This document shows, one piece after another, positions 1 through 8,350 of a DNA stretch of 34,739 nt. The stretch is from NCBI GenBank assembly GCA_029779995.1, contig JAKOZM010000330.1:1-34739 (forward strand), given 5' to 3'. Made by a program: the position numbers and the translations under genes. This DNA comes from Actinomycetes bacterium. Its GTDB lineage: Bacteria > Actinomycetota > Actinomycetes > S36-B12 > UBA10799. The notes beneath the pieces were generated by a model. It made no database searches and was not told where the DNA came from. It worked only from the letters and a program-made list of their open reading frames with translations. The first letter of the stretch is position 1, and the number at the start of each line of letters is the position of its first letter.

Positions 1-267
1 GGTGGTGCGGTCGGACAGCGCCCCGGCCAGCGGGTTGCCGATCACCGAGCCGATCACGCCGACCCCGGTGACCACGGCCAGCGCGGCCTCCTTGCCGTCG
101 GCCCCGGCGATCTGCTCGGACATGCGGGGCAGCAGGCTCTGCAGCGGCGCGAAGAAGGCGACCATGATGCCGAGGTTGGCCAGCGCCAGGCCGGCCATGA
201 ACGGGGCGCGCACCCGCACGGTCGGTTCGGCCAGCGCCTGGACTCCTGTGACGGCGGACTCACTCAT
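1..267 (-). CDS. MFS transporter, N-terminal part (runs off left edge)
   Basis: The minus-strand frame from an ATG at 267 stays open for 89 codons to the window edge. It reads as the start of a major facilitator superfamily transporter: a short polar N-terminus, a first hydrophobic helix near residues 23-45 (FMAGLALANLGIMVAFFAPL), a loop, and a second helix near residues 62-80 ending in NPLAGALSDRT. That last stretch matches MFS motif A between TM2 and TM3. The plus-strand frame over the same bases gives an unstructured Pro/Ala/Thr-rich product and is a shadow. The substrate cannot be told from two helices. The gene is read away from the secreted-protein gene at 355-720 but on the same strand, and a hairpin lies between them, so they are probably separate transcripts. 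Confidence 0.75.
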   Translation of the reverse strand, partial: MSESAVTGVQALAEPTVRVRAPFMAGLALANLGIMVAFFAPLQSLLPRMSEQIAGADGKEAALAVVTGVGVIGSVIGNPLAGALSDRTT

Positions 268-312
268 GCGGGCAAGGATAGTCCTGCCGACCCTGCTGAT
301 GCGGGCAGCACA

Positions 313-341
313 AAGGGCCCGGCCAGATCGACCGGGCCCTT
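313..341 (-). terminator. Hairpin terminator after the secreted-protein gene
   Basis: AAGGGCCCGG (313-322) and CCGGGCCCTT (332-341) form a perfect 10-bp stem with a 9-nt loop. It begins 13 bases past the stop codon of the minus-strand gene at 355-720. There is no clear U-run, which is common for terminators in high-GC actinobacteria. Confidence 0.7.
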
Positions 342-354
342 CGCGAAAGAGGAA

Positions 355-720
355 CTAGCGAACGCGCTTGAAGGAGGTGCTGCCGTCGAGCCGGTTCGGG
401 GCGCCAATGCAGATCAGGCGGTACCGGCCCTTCTTCTTGAACTTGATCTTCACCGAGGCCTCAGTAGTCTGCGGGTCGGTGCGGCCCTTCTTGTAGTCCA
501 CCCAGTTGCCCGGGCCCTTACGCCGCTGGACGATGAACTTGTAGCCGGTGTCGCGCCGCGGCCGGATCCGGACGTTCAGGGTGTTGCCGTCGACAGCGGC
601 ACCACAACGGACGGGCTTGGTGGGCGGGTACTGGGCAGCCTGCGCGGGGACGGCGACGAAGAGCCCGGCCCCCATTGCCGCTGCTGCGGCCACCGAAACG
701 CCTTGACGGATAGAGAACAT
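355..720 (-). CDS. Small secreted basic protein of unknown function
   Basis: The frame is open from 780, but the better start is the ATG at 720, preceded by a G-rich stretch (GGGGG). It gives a 121-residue protein with a clear Sec signal peptide: MFSIRQ, a hydrophobic Ala/Val-rich core to about residue 24, and a signal peptidase I site after AQA at residue 28. The mature domain of about 93 residues is rich in Arg and Lys, holds two Cys (in RCGAA and LICIG) that could form a disulfide, and alternates hydrophobic and polar residues like a small beta-sandwich. I do not recognise a family. It is probably exported and either free or bound to the anionic cell surface. A hairpin terminator follows directly, so it looks monocistronic. 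Confidence 0.6.
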   Translation of the reverse strand: MFSIRQGVSVAAAAAMGAGLFVAVPAQAAQYPPTKPVRCGAAVDGNTLNVRIRPRRDTGYKFIVQRRKGPGNWVDYKKGRTDPQTTEASVKIKFKKKGRYRLICIGAPNRLDGSTSFKRVR

Positions 721-795
721 GAGGGCAACCCCCGAAGCTAGTGAACCTACGTACGCGCCAGACATTAGCAGAGCGCCCACCGCTCAGGTACCCCT

Positions 796-824
796 TTGTC
801 CGGAACGTCCCGCGGGGGCATAAC
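796..824 (+). promoter_or_regulatory. Candidate sigma-70-type promoter for the DUF4012 gene
   Basis: TTGTCC (796-801) and CATAAC (819-824) are separated by exactly 17 bases and lie about 55 bases upstream of the ATG at 879. Both hexamers resemble the consensus elements. This is a prediction by eye. Confidence 0.35.
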
Positions 825-878
825 GTCCGACCCCTGATCGCTGTGTAAGGGTGACACCGAGGAACGGGAGGACACGCG

Positions 879-2630
879 ATGGCGGCATCGGAACGGCGCT
901 GGCCGCGGCGGGTCGCCGTGCTCAGCGTCCTGGCGCTGGTGCTGCTGGCCGTCGGCTATTACACCGTCTCCGGGTTCCTCGCCTACCGCGACCTCACCGC
1001 GACCCGCACCGCCCTGCTCGCCGCCCGCGACATCGGATCGACAGCCCCCGCCCAGGCCCAGCAATCGCTGCAGGATGCCAGCACCTCAGCCGAGGCCGCC
1101 GCCGACCGGCTCGACGGCCCGCTGTGGACCGCGCTGGCCGCGGTCCCACTGATCGGTGACACCCCGGACGCTGCCCGGCAGGTCACCACCGGGCTGAACC
1201 AGACGCTGCAGGCGTTGCAACCGCTGGTCGACAGCCTCGACCTACTCTCCCCCACCGCCCTGGTCACCGACGGCCGCATCAACATCGACGCCATCGAACA
1301 GGCCGTGCCCGCGGCCCAGCAGGCGCTGCCCGGCCTGGAGACCGCCCAAGCCACCCTCGCCGAGGTGCCCACCGGCGGCATGGTCCTGCCGCAGATCAGC
1401 GAGGCGGCCACCGAATTACAGCAGCAGGTCGCCGAACTCCAGGGCACTTTGACGACCGTCGACACCATCGGGCCGATCGCCGCCCCGCTGCTCGGAGCGA
1501 ATGGGCAGAAGCGGTACTTCGTCGCCCTGCTGAATCCGAACGAGGCCCGGGGCACCGGCGGATTTCTCGGCAACTACGCGGTGCTGACAGCCAACGACGG
1601 CGCGATCAGCGTGGGCGGGATCGGCAGCAACACCGACCTGCCGACGCTGGAGTCATTGCCAGCCGACCTCAACAAACAGTTCCGCTACCGCTACCGCGAC
1701 GATCCCACGCTGATCGGGAACATGAACATCTCGCCGCACTTCCCCGACACCGCCCGGATCTGGCTCGCCGCCTGGGAACAACTGACCGGGGAGACCCTCG
1801 ACGGCGCGATCGCCATGGACACGGTCACGCTTGGCCGCCTGGTCGCCGCCACCGACATGCCGGTGAACCTGCCCGACGGCGGCACCATGAACGGGTCCGA
1901 ACTGGCCGACTTCGCCAACATCGGGATCTACGAGAAGTTCCCCGAGGTCGGGGAGGTGCCCGCCCGGAAGGCATACCAGGAGGCGGTCAGCCTATCCGCC
2001 TTGCAGACCGTGATCGCGATGCCGCGCCCGCTGGCCATGGGCGAGGCGCTGGGCCAGGGCCTGCAGGACAACCGCATCGTGGTCTGGTCGGCCGATCCCG
2101 AGGTCGAGCAGGTGCTCAACGACGCCAGCGTCTCCGGCACGCTGGTCGTCCCCGACGGCCACCACGTGCAGGCGGTCGTGCTCAACACGTCCGGTTCCAA
2201 ACTCGACGCCTACCTCGACCGCTCGGTGCGTTACCACGTGGGTCGCTGCCCCACGCCCAACGGCCGGGTGGAGTCCAGCGTGACCGTGTCGCTGCGCAGC
2301 GATGTCCCGCTCGGGGAGCGCCCGCCCGCCTACATGGTCGGCAGCGCCGAGACCACTCCCACCGGCCCGGTCAACACCGCCATCGTGCAGCTGCACCTGC
2401 CCAACGGCGCGCGCGTTCAGAACGCCACGATCAACGGCAAAGCGCCCGGCCTGCTGGAGTTCCGGGAGCAGAACCGCCCCGCCGTGCTGGTCGGTGTGGA
2501 CCTGCCACCAAGGCAGCGCCAAGAGGTCGTCTTCACGTTCACCGAACCGGCCTCCGACGGCCCGGCCGAGGTCACGGAGCAGCCGCTCTTCCGCGAGCAA
2601 CAGACCACAATCACCTACGTCGGCTGCTAA
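879..2630 (+). CDS. DUF4012 family membrane-anchored protein
   Basis: A 583-residue protein starting at an ATG with GGGAGGA about 7 bases upstream. Residues 11-33 form one N-terminal membrane segment (VAVLSVLALVLLAVGYY), followed by an Ala/Gln-rich, probably helical region to about residue 200, then the DUF4012 core with the typical block FVALLNPNEARGTGGFLGNY near residue 211. The bulk should lie outside the membrane. DUF4012 proteins are common in actinobacteria near surface-polysaccharide genes; their activity is not established. C-terminal blocks such as GSKLDAYL, RSDVPLGERPP and ATINGKAPGLLEF recur in the ruined copy at 9903-10529, so the locus once had two of these genes. Its TAA stop overlaps the TAG stop of the convergent ABC gene (CTAA at 2627-2630). 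Confidence 0.85.
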   Translation: MAASERRWPRRVAVLSVLALVLLAVGYYTVSGFLAYRDLTATRTALLAARDIGSTAPAQAQQSLQDASTSAEAAADRLDGPLWTALAAVPLIGDTPDAARQVTTGLNQTLQALQPLVDSLDLLSPTALVTDGRINIDAIEQAVPAAQQALPGLETAQATLAEVPTGGMVLPQISEAATELQQQVAELQGTLTTVDTIGPIAAPLLGANGQKRYFVALLNPNEARGTGGFLGNYAVLTANDGAISVGGIGSNTDLPTLESLPADLNKQFRYRYRDDPTLIGNMNISPHFPDTARIWLAAWEQLTGETLDGAIAMDTVTLGRLVAATDMPVNLPDGGTMNGSELADFANIGIYEKFPEVGEVPARKAYQEAVSLSALQTVIAMPRPLAMGEALGQGLQDNRIVVWSADPEVEQVLNDASVSGTLVVPDGHHVQAVVLNTSGSKLDAYLDRSVRYHVGRCPTPNGRVESSVTVSLRSDVPLGERPPAYMVGSAETTPTGPVNTAIVQLHLPNGARVQNATINGKAPGLLEFREQNRPAVLVGVDLPPRQRQEVVFTFTEPASDGPAEVTEQPLFREQQTTITYVGC

Positions 2631-4600
2631 GCCACCGGCACGTCCGCGGCCTCGTCGTACGACGCGAGGAACTGCGACTGGTACAGGTCGTAGTAGAAAC
2701 CGCGCGCGGCCATCAACTCCTCGTGCGACCCCTGCTCGATGATGCTGCCGGCATCCATGACCAGGATCATGTCGGCGTCGCGGATCGTGCTCAGACGGTG
2801 CGCGATCACGAACGACGTCCGGCCGTGGCGAAGCAGCGCCATCGCCTGCTGGATCAGCACCTCAGTACGGGTGTCCACCGAGCTCGTCGCCTCGTCCAGG
2901 ATCAGGATCGGCCGGTCGGCCAGGAACGCCCGCGCGATGGTCAACAGCTGCTTCTCACCGGCCGACAGGTTCGAGGCCTCATCGTCGAGCATCGTGTCGT
3001 AGCCATCGGGCATCGTCCGCACAAAATGATCCACCCGCGCGGTCCGCGCGGCATCCATGATCTGCTCCTCGGTCGCCCCTTCGAAGCCATACGCGATGTT
3101 GTCCTTGATGGTCCCCGCGAACAGCCACGTGTCCTGCAGCACCATCCCGAAACTGCTGCGCACCTCATCACGCGACATCTCCATCGTGGGCACCCCATCG
3201 AGCAGGATCGACCCGGCGTCGACGTCGTAGAACCGCATCAGCAGGTTGACCAGCGTGGTCTTGCCCGCCCCGGTCGGCCCCACGATCGCGACCGCCTCGC
3301 CGGGCTGCACGGCCAGATCCAACCCCTCGATGAGCGGCTTGTCCTCGTCGTAGCGGAAACTCACGTTACGGAACTCGACGTGGCCCTGTGGGCGCTGGGC
3401 ACCATGCCCGGTCGCCTCGACGCTCTGCTCATCGGCGTCCAGCAGCTCGAACACCCGCTCGGCCGAGGCGATGCCGGATTGCAGCAGGTTCGTCACCGAT
3501 GCCAGCTGCGTGATCGGCATCGTGAACTGCCGGGAGTACTGGATAAAGGCCTGGACGTCACCCAGGCTCATGGTGCCGCTGGCCACCCGGATCCCGCCGA
3601 TCACCGCGATCGCGACGTAGTTCAGGTTGGCGATGAACATCATGGCGGGCTGGATCATGCCGGAGATGAACTGGGCCCGGAAGCTCGAGGCGTACATCTG
3701 CTCGTTGGCCTCGTCGAAGTCCTCGATGGCCTGGCTGCGATGGCCGAACACCTTGACCAGATCATGGCCGGTGAACATCTCCTCGATGTGGCCGTTGACC
3801 TTGCCGGTCCACTTCCACTGCCCCACGAACTGCCCCTGCGAGCGTTTCGCGATGAACAGGGTCACCGCAAACGACAGCGGCACGGTCAGCAGCGACACCA
3901 TCGCCAGCAGCGGGGAGATCCAGAACATCATGCCCAGTACCCCGATCACCGTCATGAGGCTGGTGATCGCCTGGGTCATCGTCTGCTGCATCGTCGTGGA
4001 GATGTTGTCGATGTCGTTGGTCACCCGGCTGAGCAGATCGCCGCGCGGGTGGGTGTCGAAATACTTCAGCGGCAGCCGGCCGAGCTTGACATCAACGTCC
4101 TCGCGCAGCCGGTACATCGTGCGCTGCGTGACCCCGGCCATCAGGTAGTTCTGCCCCCAGGAGAATACCGAGCTGACGAAGTAGGCAACCACCACCGCCG
4201 CGATGATCCGGCCGAGCTGCTCGAAGTCCACGCCGTCGGTCAGGGTCATCGCGGAGAGCATGTCGGCCATCTGGGTCTCGCCCTGCGCACGCAGACCCTC
4301 GATGGCCTGCTGCTGCGTCACACCCGGCGGCAGTTGCTTGCCGGCCACCCCGGCGAAGATGACGTTGGTCGCCTGGCCCAGCAGCCACGGGCCGAGCACG
4401 GCGAAGAACACGCTGACGATCGCCAGCACGAACACCACCGCGATCACCAGCCGCTCCGGGTGCAGGGTGCCGAGCAGGCGTTTGAACGTGGCCTTGAAGT
4501 TGCGGGCCTTCTCCGCCGGCAGGGTCATGCCCAGGCCCCCGGGGCCGCCACCCATCGGGCCACCGGGACGAGGCCCGGGAGCCGGTCGCACCGCGCTCAT
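2627..4600 (-). CDS. ABC exporter half-transporter, catalytically competent NBD
   Basis: A 657-residue fused membrane/ATPase subunit. A Gly/Pro/Met-rich cytoplasmic N-tail (about 25 residues) precedes a six-helix type-I exporter domain (about residues 50-370) and an NBD: Walker A GPTGAGKTT with Lys447, signature LSAGEKQ, Walker B ILILDEATSS with Asp569 and catalytic Glu570, and the H-loop in VIAHRLSTI. The signature is non-canonical (LSAGE instead of LSGGQ), while the Walker B pair is canonical. This complements the partner encoded just upstream, whose start-stop junction overlaps by 4 bases (ATGA at 4597-4600), implying translational coupling. Together they should form a heterodimeric exporter of the TM287/288 or BmrCD kind. 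Substrate unknown; drug, lipid or peptide export are all possible. Confidence 0.9.
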   Translation of the reverse strand: MSAVRPAPGPRPGGPMGGGPGGLGMTLPAEKARNFKATFKRLLGTLHPERLVIAVVFVLAIVSVFFAVLGPWLLGQATNVIFAGVAGKQLPPGVTQQQAIEGLRAQGETQMADMLSAMTLTDGVDFEQLGRIIAAVVVAYFVSSVFSWGQNYLMAGVTQRTMYRLREDVDVKLGRLPLKYFDTHPRGDLLSRVTNDIDNISTTMQQTMTQAITSLMTVIGVLGMMFWISPLLAMVSLLTVPLSFAVTLFIAKRSQGQFVGQWKWTGKVNGHIEEMFTGHDLVKVFGHRSQAIEDFDEANEQMYASSFRAQFISGMIQPAMMFIANLNYVAIAVIGGIRVASGTMSLGDVQAFIQYSRQFTMPITQLASVTNLLQSGIASAERVFELLDADEQSVEATGHGAQRPQGHVEFRNVSFRYDEDKPLIEGLDLAVQPGEAVAIVGPTGAGKTTLVNLLMRFYDVDAGSILLDGVPTMEMSRDEVRSSFGMVLQDTWLFAGTIKDNIAYGFEGATEEQIMDAARTARVDHFVRTMPDGYDTMLDDEASNLSAGEKQLLTIARAFLADRPILILDEATSSVDTRTEVLIQQAMALLRHGRTSFVIAHRLSTIRDADMILVMDAGSIIEQGSHEELMAARGFYYDLYQSQFLASYDEAADVPVA

Positions 4601-6384
4601 GAGGCCGCCTCCGCCGCTGTCAACTGCGAGTACACGATCTCCTGGTAGGTCTCACAGGTGTCCAGTAACTGCTCGTGGGTGCCGACGCCCACCACCCGGC
4701 CGCCGTCGAGCACCACGATCTGATCAGCGCCACGGATGGTGCTCACCCGCTGCGCCACGATGATCACGGTCGCGTCGTCGGTGCGCCGGGCCAGCGCTGC
4801 CCGCAGCCGGGCATCCGTGGCGTAGTCCAGCGCGGAGAACGAGTCGTCGAAGATGTAGATCGGGCAGCCGCGCACCAGCGCCCGGGCGATGCTCAGGCGC
4901 TGCCGCTGGCCGCCGCTGACGTTGGTCCCGCCCTGGTCGATGGGCGCCTCGAGCTCCTCGGGCATCTCGCGCACGAAACTCGCCTGTGCCACGTCGAGGG
5001 CCTCCCACACCTGCTCATCGCTGGCATCGGGGTTACCGAACCGGACGTTGCTCCCGACCGTCCCACTGAACAGGAACGCCTTCTGCGGCACCAGCCCGAG
5101 GTACTCCCACAGCTGCTCCTGGGCGTAGTCGCGCACATCCACCCCGTCCACCAGTACCGACCCGCCGGTCACGTCGTAGAGCCGCGGGATCAGGTTCACC
5201 AGGGTGGTCTTGCCGGCGCCGGTCGAGCCGACGATGGCGGTCACCTCCCCCGGGCGCATCGTCAGGTTCACATCGCACAGCACCGGGGCCTCCGCGCCGG
5301 GGTAGCGGAACTCGACCTCCCGGAACTCCACGACCCCGCGCCGCTGCGGCAACTGCGCAGGTTCGGCCGGGTCCGCCACCTCGGGCACCGTGTCCAGCAC
5401 GGCCCCGATCCGCTCGGCCGAGGCCGCCGCCCGCGGCACCATGACCATGATCATGACGGCCATCATCACGCTGAACAGGATCTGCATGATGTAGCTCAGG
5501 AAGGCCGTGAGGTCACCGATCTGCATGCTGCCGTCGTCTACGAAGCGGCCACCGAACCAGATGATCGCCACCGAGGACAGGTTGAGGATCAGCATCAGGC
5601 TGGGCATCGTCAGCGCGAACAGCCGGGTGACGCGCAGGGCGGTGTCGGTGAGGTCCTCGTTGGCCTCGGCGAAGCGCTGCTCCTCATGGTCGGTACGGAC
5701 GAAGGCGCGGATCACCCGGATGCCGGTGAGGTTCTCCCGCAGCACGCCATTGATCTTGTCGATCTTGACCTGCATGACGCGAAACAGCGGCACCGCCTTC
5801 CACATCAGCAGCCCAACCACCAGCGCCATCACCGGGATCACCACCAGCAGCAATGCTGACAGCTGCACGTCGGTGCGCAGCGCCATGATCACCCCGCCGA
5901 TGGCCGTCAGGGGCGCGGCGATCATCATGGTCAGGCCCATGAGCACGAGCATCTGCACCTGCTGCACGTCGTTGGTGGTGCGGGTGATCAGCGACGGCGC
6001 GCCGAACTCGTTGACCTCACGCAGGCTGAACCGCTCGACGCTGCGGAACAGTTGCCCGCGCACATCCCGGCCGAACGCCATGGCCGTGCGCGCCGCGAAG
6101 TAGACCGCGCTCACCGAGATCACAGCCAGCGCCGCCGACAGCCCGAGCATGATCAGTCCGAGCCGCACGATGTAACCGATGTCGCCGGTCACGACCCCGT
6201 TGTTGATGATGTCGGCGTTGAGGAACGGCAGGTACAGGTTCGCGATCACCTGCAATGTGGTCAGCACCGCCACGATGATCAAGGCGGAGCGATAGGGCCG
6301 CAGGAAGCGGGAGATGAGGGGCACCACCGCTTCAGGGTACGCCTGCGGATATCGGGACGCCGGTGCGCAATGTCGCGATCCCAT
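4597..6384 (-). CDS. ABC exporter half-transporter, degenerate Walker B
   Basis: A 595-residue type-I exporter subunit: membrane domain to about residue 330, then an NBD with Walker A GSTGAGKTT (Lys392), canonical signature VSGGQRQRL, and Walker B IYIFDDSFSALD in which the catalytic Glu is replaced by Asp (Asp513-Asp514). In heterodimeric exporters one subunit typically has exactly this Asp and the other the non-canonical signature, giving one dead and one active ATP site. The ATG at 6384 gives the longest form; the first 19 residues look unlike coding sequence, and GTG codons at 6327 or 6324 (VVPLISRFL) are equally likely starts. A TAGGGT element at 6412-6417 on this strand could be a -10 box. 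Its stop overlaps the next start, so the two subunits form one operon. Confidence 0.88.
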   Translation of the reverse strand: MGSRHCAPASRYPQAYPEAVVPLISRFLRPYRSALIIVAVLTTLQVIANLYLPFLNADIINNGVVTGDIGYIVRLGLIMLGLSAALAVISVSAVYFAARTAMAFGRDVRGQLFRSVERFSLREVNEFGAPSLITRTTNDVQQVQMLVLMGLTMMIAAPLTAIGGVIMALRTDVQLSALLLVVIPVMALVVGLLMWKAVPLFRVMQVKIDKINGVLRENLTGIRVIRAFVRTDHEEQRFAEANEDLTDTALRVTRLFALTMPSLMLILNLSSVAIIWFGGRFVDDGSMQIGDLTAFLSYIMQILFSVMMAVMIMVMVPRAAASAERIGAVLDTVPEVADPAEPAQLPQRRGVVEFREVEFRYPGAEAPVLCDVNLTMRPGEVTAIVGSTGAGKTTLVNLIPRLYDVTGGSVLVDGVDVRDYAQEQLWEYLGLVPQKAFLFSGTVGSNVRFGNPDASDEQVWEALDVAQASFVREMPEELEAPIDQGGTNVSGGQRQRLSIARALVRGCPIYIFDDSFSALDYATDARLRAALARRTDDATVIIVAQRVSTIRGADQIVVLDGGRVVGVGTHEQLLDTCETYQEIVYSQLTAAEAAS

Positions 6385-6502
6385 CCGCCCATTGCGTAAC
6401 GAATCGTCCGGACCCTAGTTAACCGGCTTTACGATCCGGTAGAGTCGCGCACAGTAGCGAAGGTTGAACACTCAGTAATTGCAATGATCCGGGGGTAGTG
6501 GA

Positions 6503-8308
6503 ATGACGAGCGCTCTTCGCGCCTTGAGTCAGGCTGTGGCTGACTTCGCCGTATGGGTCCTCGCTGTTCCGCTCGCGCTCTGGTTGCGCTTCGACTTCTC
6601 CGCCCCTGACAGCGGCTGGGGGCAGGCCCTGCTCTGGGGTGCCAGCGCCGGCCTCGCCCACGTCTTCATCGGCTACGCACTGCAGCTCTATCGCGGCCGC
6701 TACCGCTTCGGCTCCTTCGACGAGGTGACGGGTGTGGTGAAGGCCGTCGGCGTTGTCACCGTTGCTTGGGAGACTCTCACACTGGTCGCCGCACCGCCGG
6801 ACCTGCCGCGCACGGTCCCACTGCTTGCCGGCGGGTTGGCTCTGGCCATGCAACTCGCCGGCCGGTTCTCACTGCGGTTCTACCGGGAGCGGCTGCGCAC
6901 TGACCGGCAGGGTGAGCGGACGCTGGTCTACGGCGCCGGCGACGGCGGCGAGCAGATCGTGCGCGCCATGCTAAGCAACGGCAGCGGATACCACGTGGTC
7001 GGGTTCATCGACGACGATCCGCGCAAGCAGCGGCTGCGGATCCACGGGGTCCGGGTGCGCGGCACATTGACCTCCTTCGAGCACCTGGCGGACGTCAATG
7101 GCGCCCAAGTCCTCGTCGTGGCCATCGCCACCATCACTGCCAAAGAGCTCCGCAGCCTTGACCAGCGCTGCCGGGCCATCGGCGTGCAGCTGCGCGTCAT
7201 CCCGAGCCCGGTGGACATCGTGCGCGGGTCGGTGAAGCTCTCTGACGTCTCGGAGGTCACCGAGGAGGATCTGCTCGGGCGCCGCCCGGTCGAGACCGAC
7301 GAGTCCCAGATCTGCCAGATGTTGCGCGGCAAGCGCGTCCTGATCACCGGCGCCGGTGGCTCGATTGGCTCCGAGCTGGCCCGCCAGGTCCTGAGCTACG
7401 AGCCGGCGTTCCTCGGGCTGCTCGACCGCGACGAGTCGGCACTACACGCCCTGCATTTGACAATGTTCGGGCGGGCGATGCTCGATACCGACGACCTGAT
7501 CCTGGCCGACATCCGCGACGCCGCCCGCATGCGTGAGGTCATGCAGGATGTCAAACCCGATGTGGTTTTTCACGCCGCCGCGCTCAAGCACTTGCCCATG
7601 CTGGAGGCCGCGCCCGCCGAGGCCTTCAAGACCAATGTGCTCGGCACCCGCAACGTCCTGCAGGCCGCATACGACGCCAGCGTGCCGATCTTCGTGAACA
7701 TCTCCACGGACAAGGCCGCCGATCCGGTCAGCGTCCTGGGCCACTCCAAGCGAACCACCGAGCGGCTGACCGCGGGTATCGAGCCGCCGGCAGCGGGGCG
7801 TTACCTTTCCGTGCGATTCGGCAATGTGCTCGGCTCCCGTGGCTCGGTGTTGACCGCTTTCCGTGCCCAGATCGCCGAGGGCGGCCCCGTGACCGTGACC
7901 GATCCTGAGGTCACCCGCTACTTCATGACCGTGCGCGAGGCGGTGCACCTGGTCCTGCAGGCCGCCACGCTTGGCCGTGACTCCGAGACCCTCATCCTCG
8001 ACATGGGCGAACCCGTGCGCATCGCCGACGTCGCCCAGCACATGATCGACAAGTCGGGCAAAGAGATCGACATTGTCTACACGGGCTTACGCGACGGCGA
8101 GAAGATGCACGAGGTGCTTTCCAGCGAGGCCGAGTTCGGCGAACGCCCCCTGCACCCGCTCATAACACACGTCGAGGTCCCGGCCCTACCGGTCGTGGCA
8201 TTGGACGAGGGGTGGGGGGACTCCGCCATCGACTCGCGGATCCGCATGCAGGAGTTCGCTCTGCACGGAGAGATCTTGGATGAGGTGGATGTCCACTCGG
8301 GCGTGTAG
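6503..8308 (+). CDS. Membrane nucleotide-sugar 4,6-dehydratase (PglF/WbpM/CapD type)
   Basis: A 601-residue protein with ATG at 6503 and GGGGG about 9 bases upstream. Four hydrophobic helices occupy about residues 10-120, followed by a first Rossmann fold (LVYGAGDGGEQIV, near residue 140) and a second, catalytic SDR domain with GAGGSIG at residues 283-289. The NISTDK block gives Asp403 and Lys404 and is followed by VLGHSK. In PglF-type enzymes these positions are Asp-Lys and Met; here the Met position is Leu412. The family converts UDP-GlcNAc to UDP-4-keto-6-deoxy-GlcNAc at the inner membrane, the first step to bacillosamine, QuiNAc, FucNAc and related sugars. The aminotransferase (14832-15953), acetyltransferase (13529-14188) and phosphoglycosyl transferase (14185-14835) supply the following steps. 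The product could instead be a 4-keto sugar used differently. Confidence 0.9.
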   Translation: MTSALRALSQAVADFAVWVLAVPLALWLRFDFSAPDSGWGQALLWGASAGLAHVFIGYALQLYRGRYRFGSFDEVTGVVKAVGVVTVAWETLTLVAAPPDLPRTVPLLAGGLALAMQLAGRFSLRFYRERLRTDRQGERTLVYGAGDGGEQIVRAMLSNGSGYHVVGFIDDDPRKQRLRIHGVRVRGTLTSFEHLADVNGAQVLVVAIATITAKELRSLDQRCRAIGVQLRVIPSPVDIVRGSVKLSDVSEVTEEDLLGRRPVETDESQICQMLRGKRVLITGAGGSIGSELARQVLSYEPAFLGLLDRDESALHALHLTMFGRAMLDTDDLILADIRDAARMREVMQDVKPDVVFHAAALKHLPMLEAAPAEAFKTNVLGTRNVLQAAYDASVPIFVNISTDKAADPVSVLGHSKRTTERLTAGIEPPAAGRYLSVRFGNVLGSRGSVLTAFRAQIAEGGPVTVTDPEVTRYFMTVREAVHLVLQAATLGRDSETLILDMGEPVRIADVAQHMIDKSGKEIDIVYTGLRDGEKMHEVLSSEAEFGERPLHPLITHVEVPALPVVALDEGWGDSAIDSRIRMQEFALHGEILDEVDVHSGV

Positions 8309-8350
8309 CCGACGTTGTACATTGGCCGGAATGACCGGCGAGGGGGCCTT

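Noticed and set aside
2..358. A plus-strand 118-codon open frame at the left edge
   Set aside because: The minus strand encodes MFS helices with motif A; the plus product is low-complexity.
2723..4648. A 641-codon plus-strand open frame opposite the ABC transporter gene
   Set aside because: The product is His/Arg/Asp-rich without domains, as expected for the antisense of a high-GC gene; the opposite strand encodes a complete ABC exporter.
4675..5859. A 394-codon plus-strand open frame opposite the second ABC gene
   Set aside because: Same composition bias as above; it is the antisense shadow of the membrane domain and NBD.
8325..8339. A small hairpin GCCGG-AATGA-CCGGC before the Wzz/BY-kinase gene
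   Set aside because: A 5-bp stem is expected by chance in such GC-rich DNA; no riboswitch or attenuator structure could be built around it.
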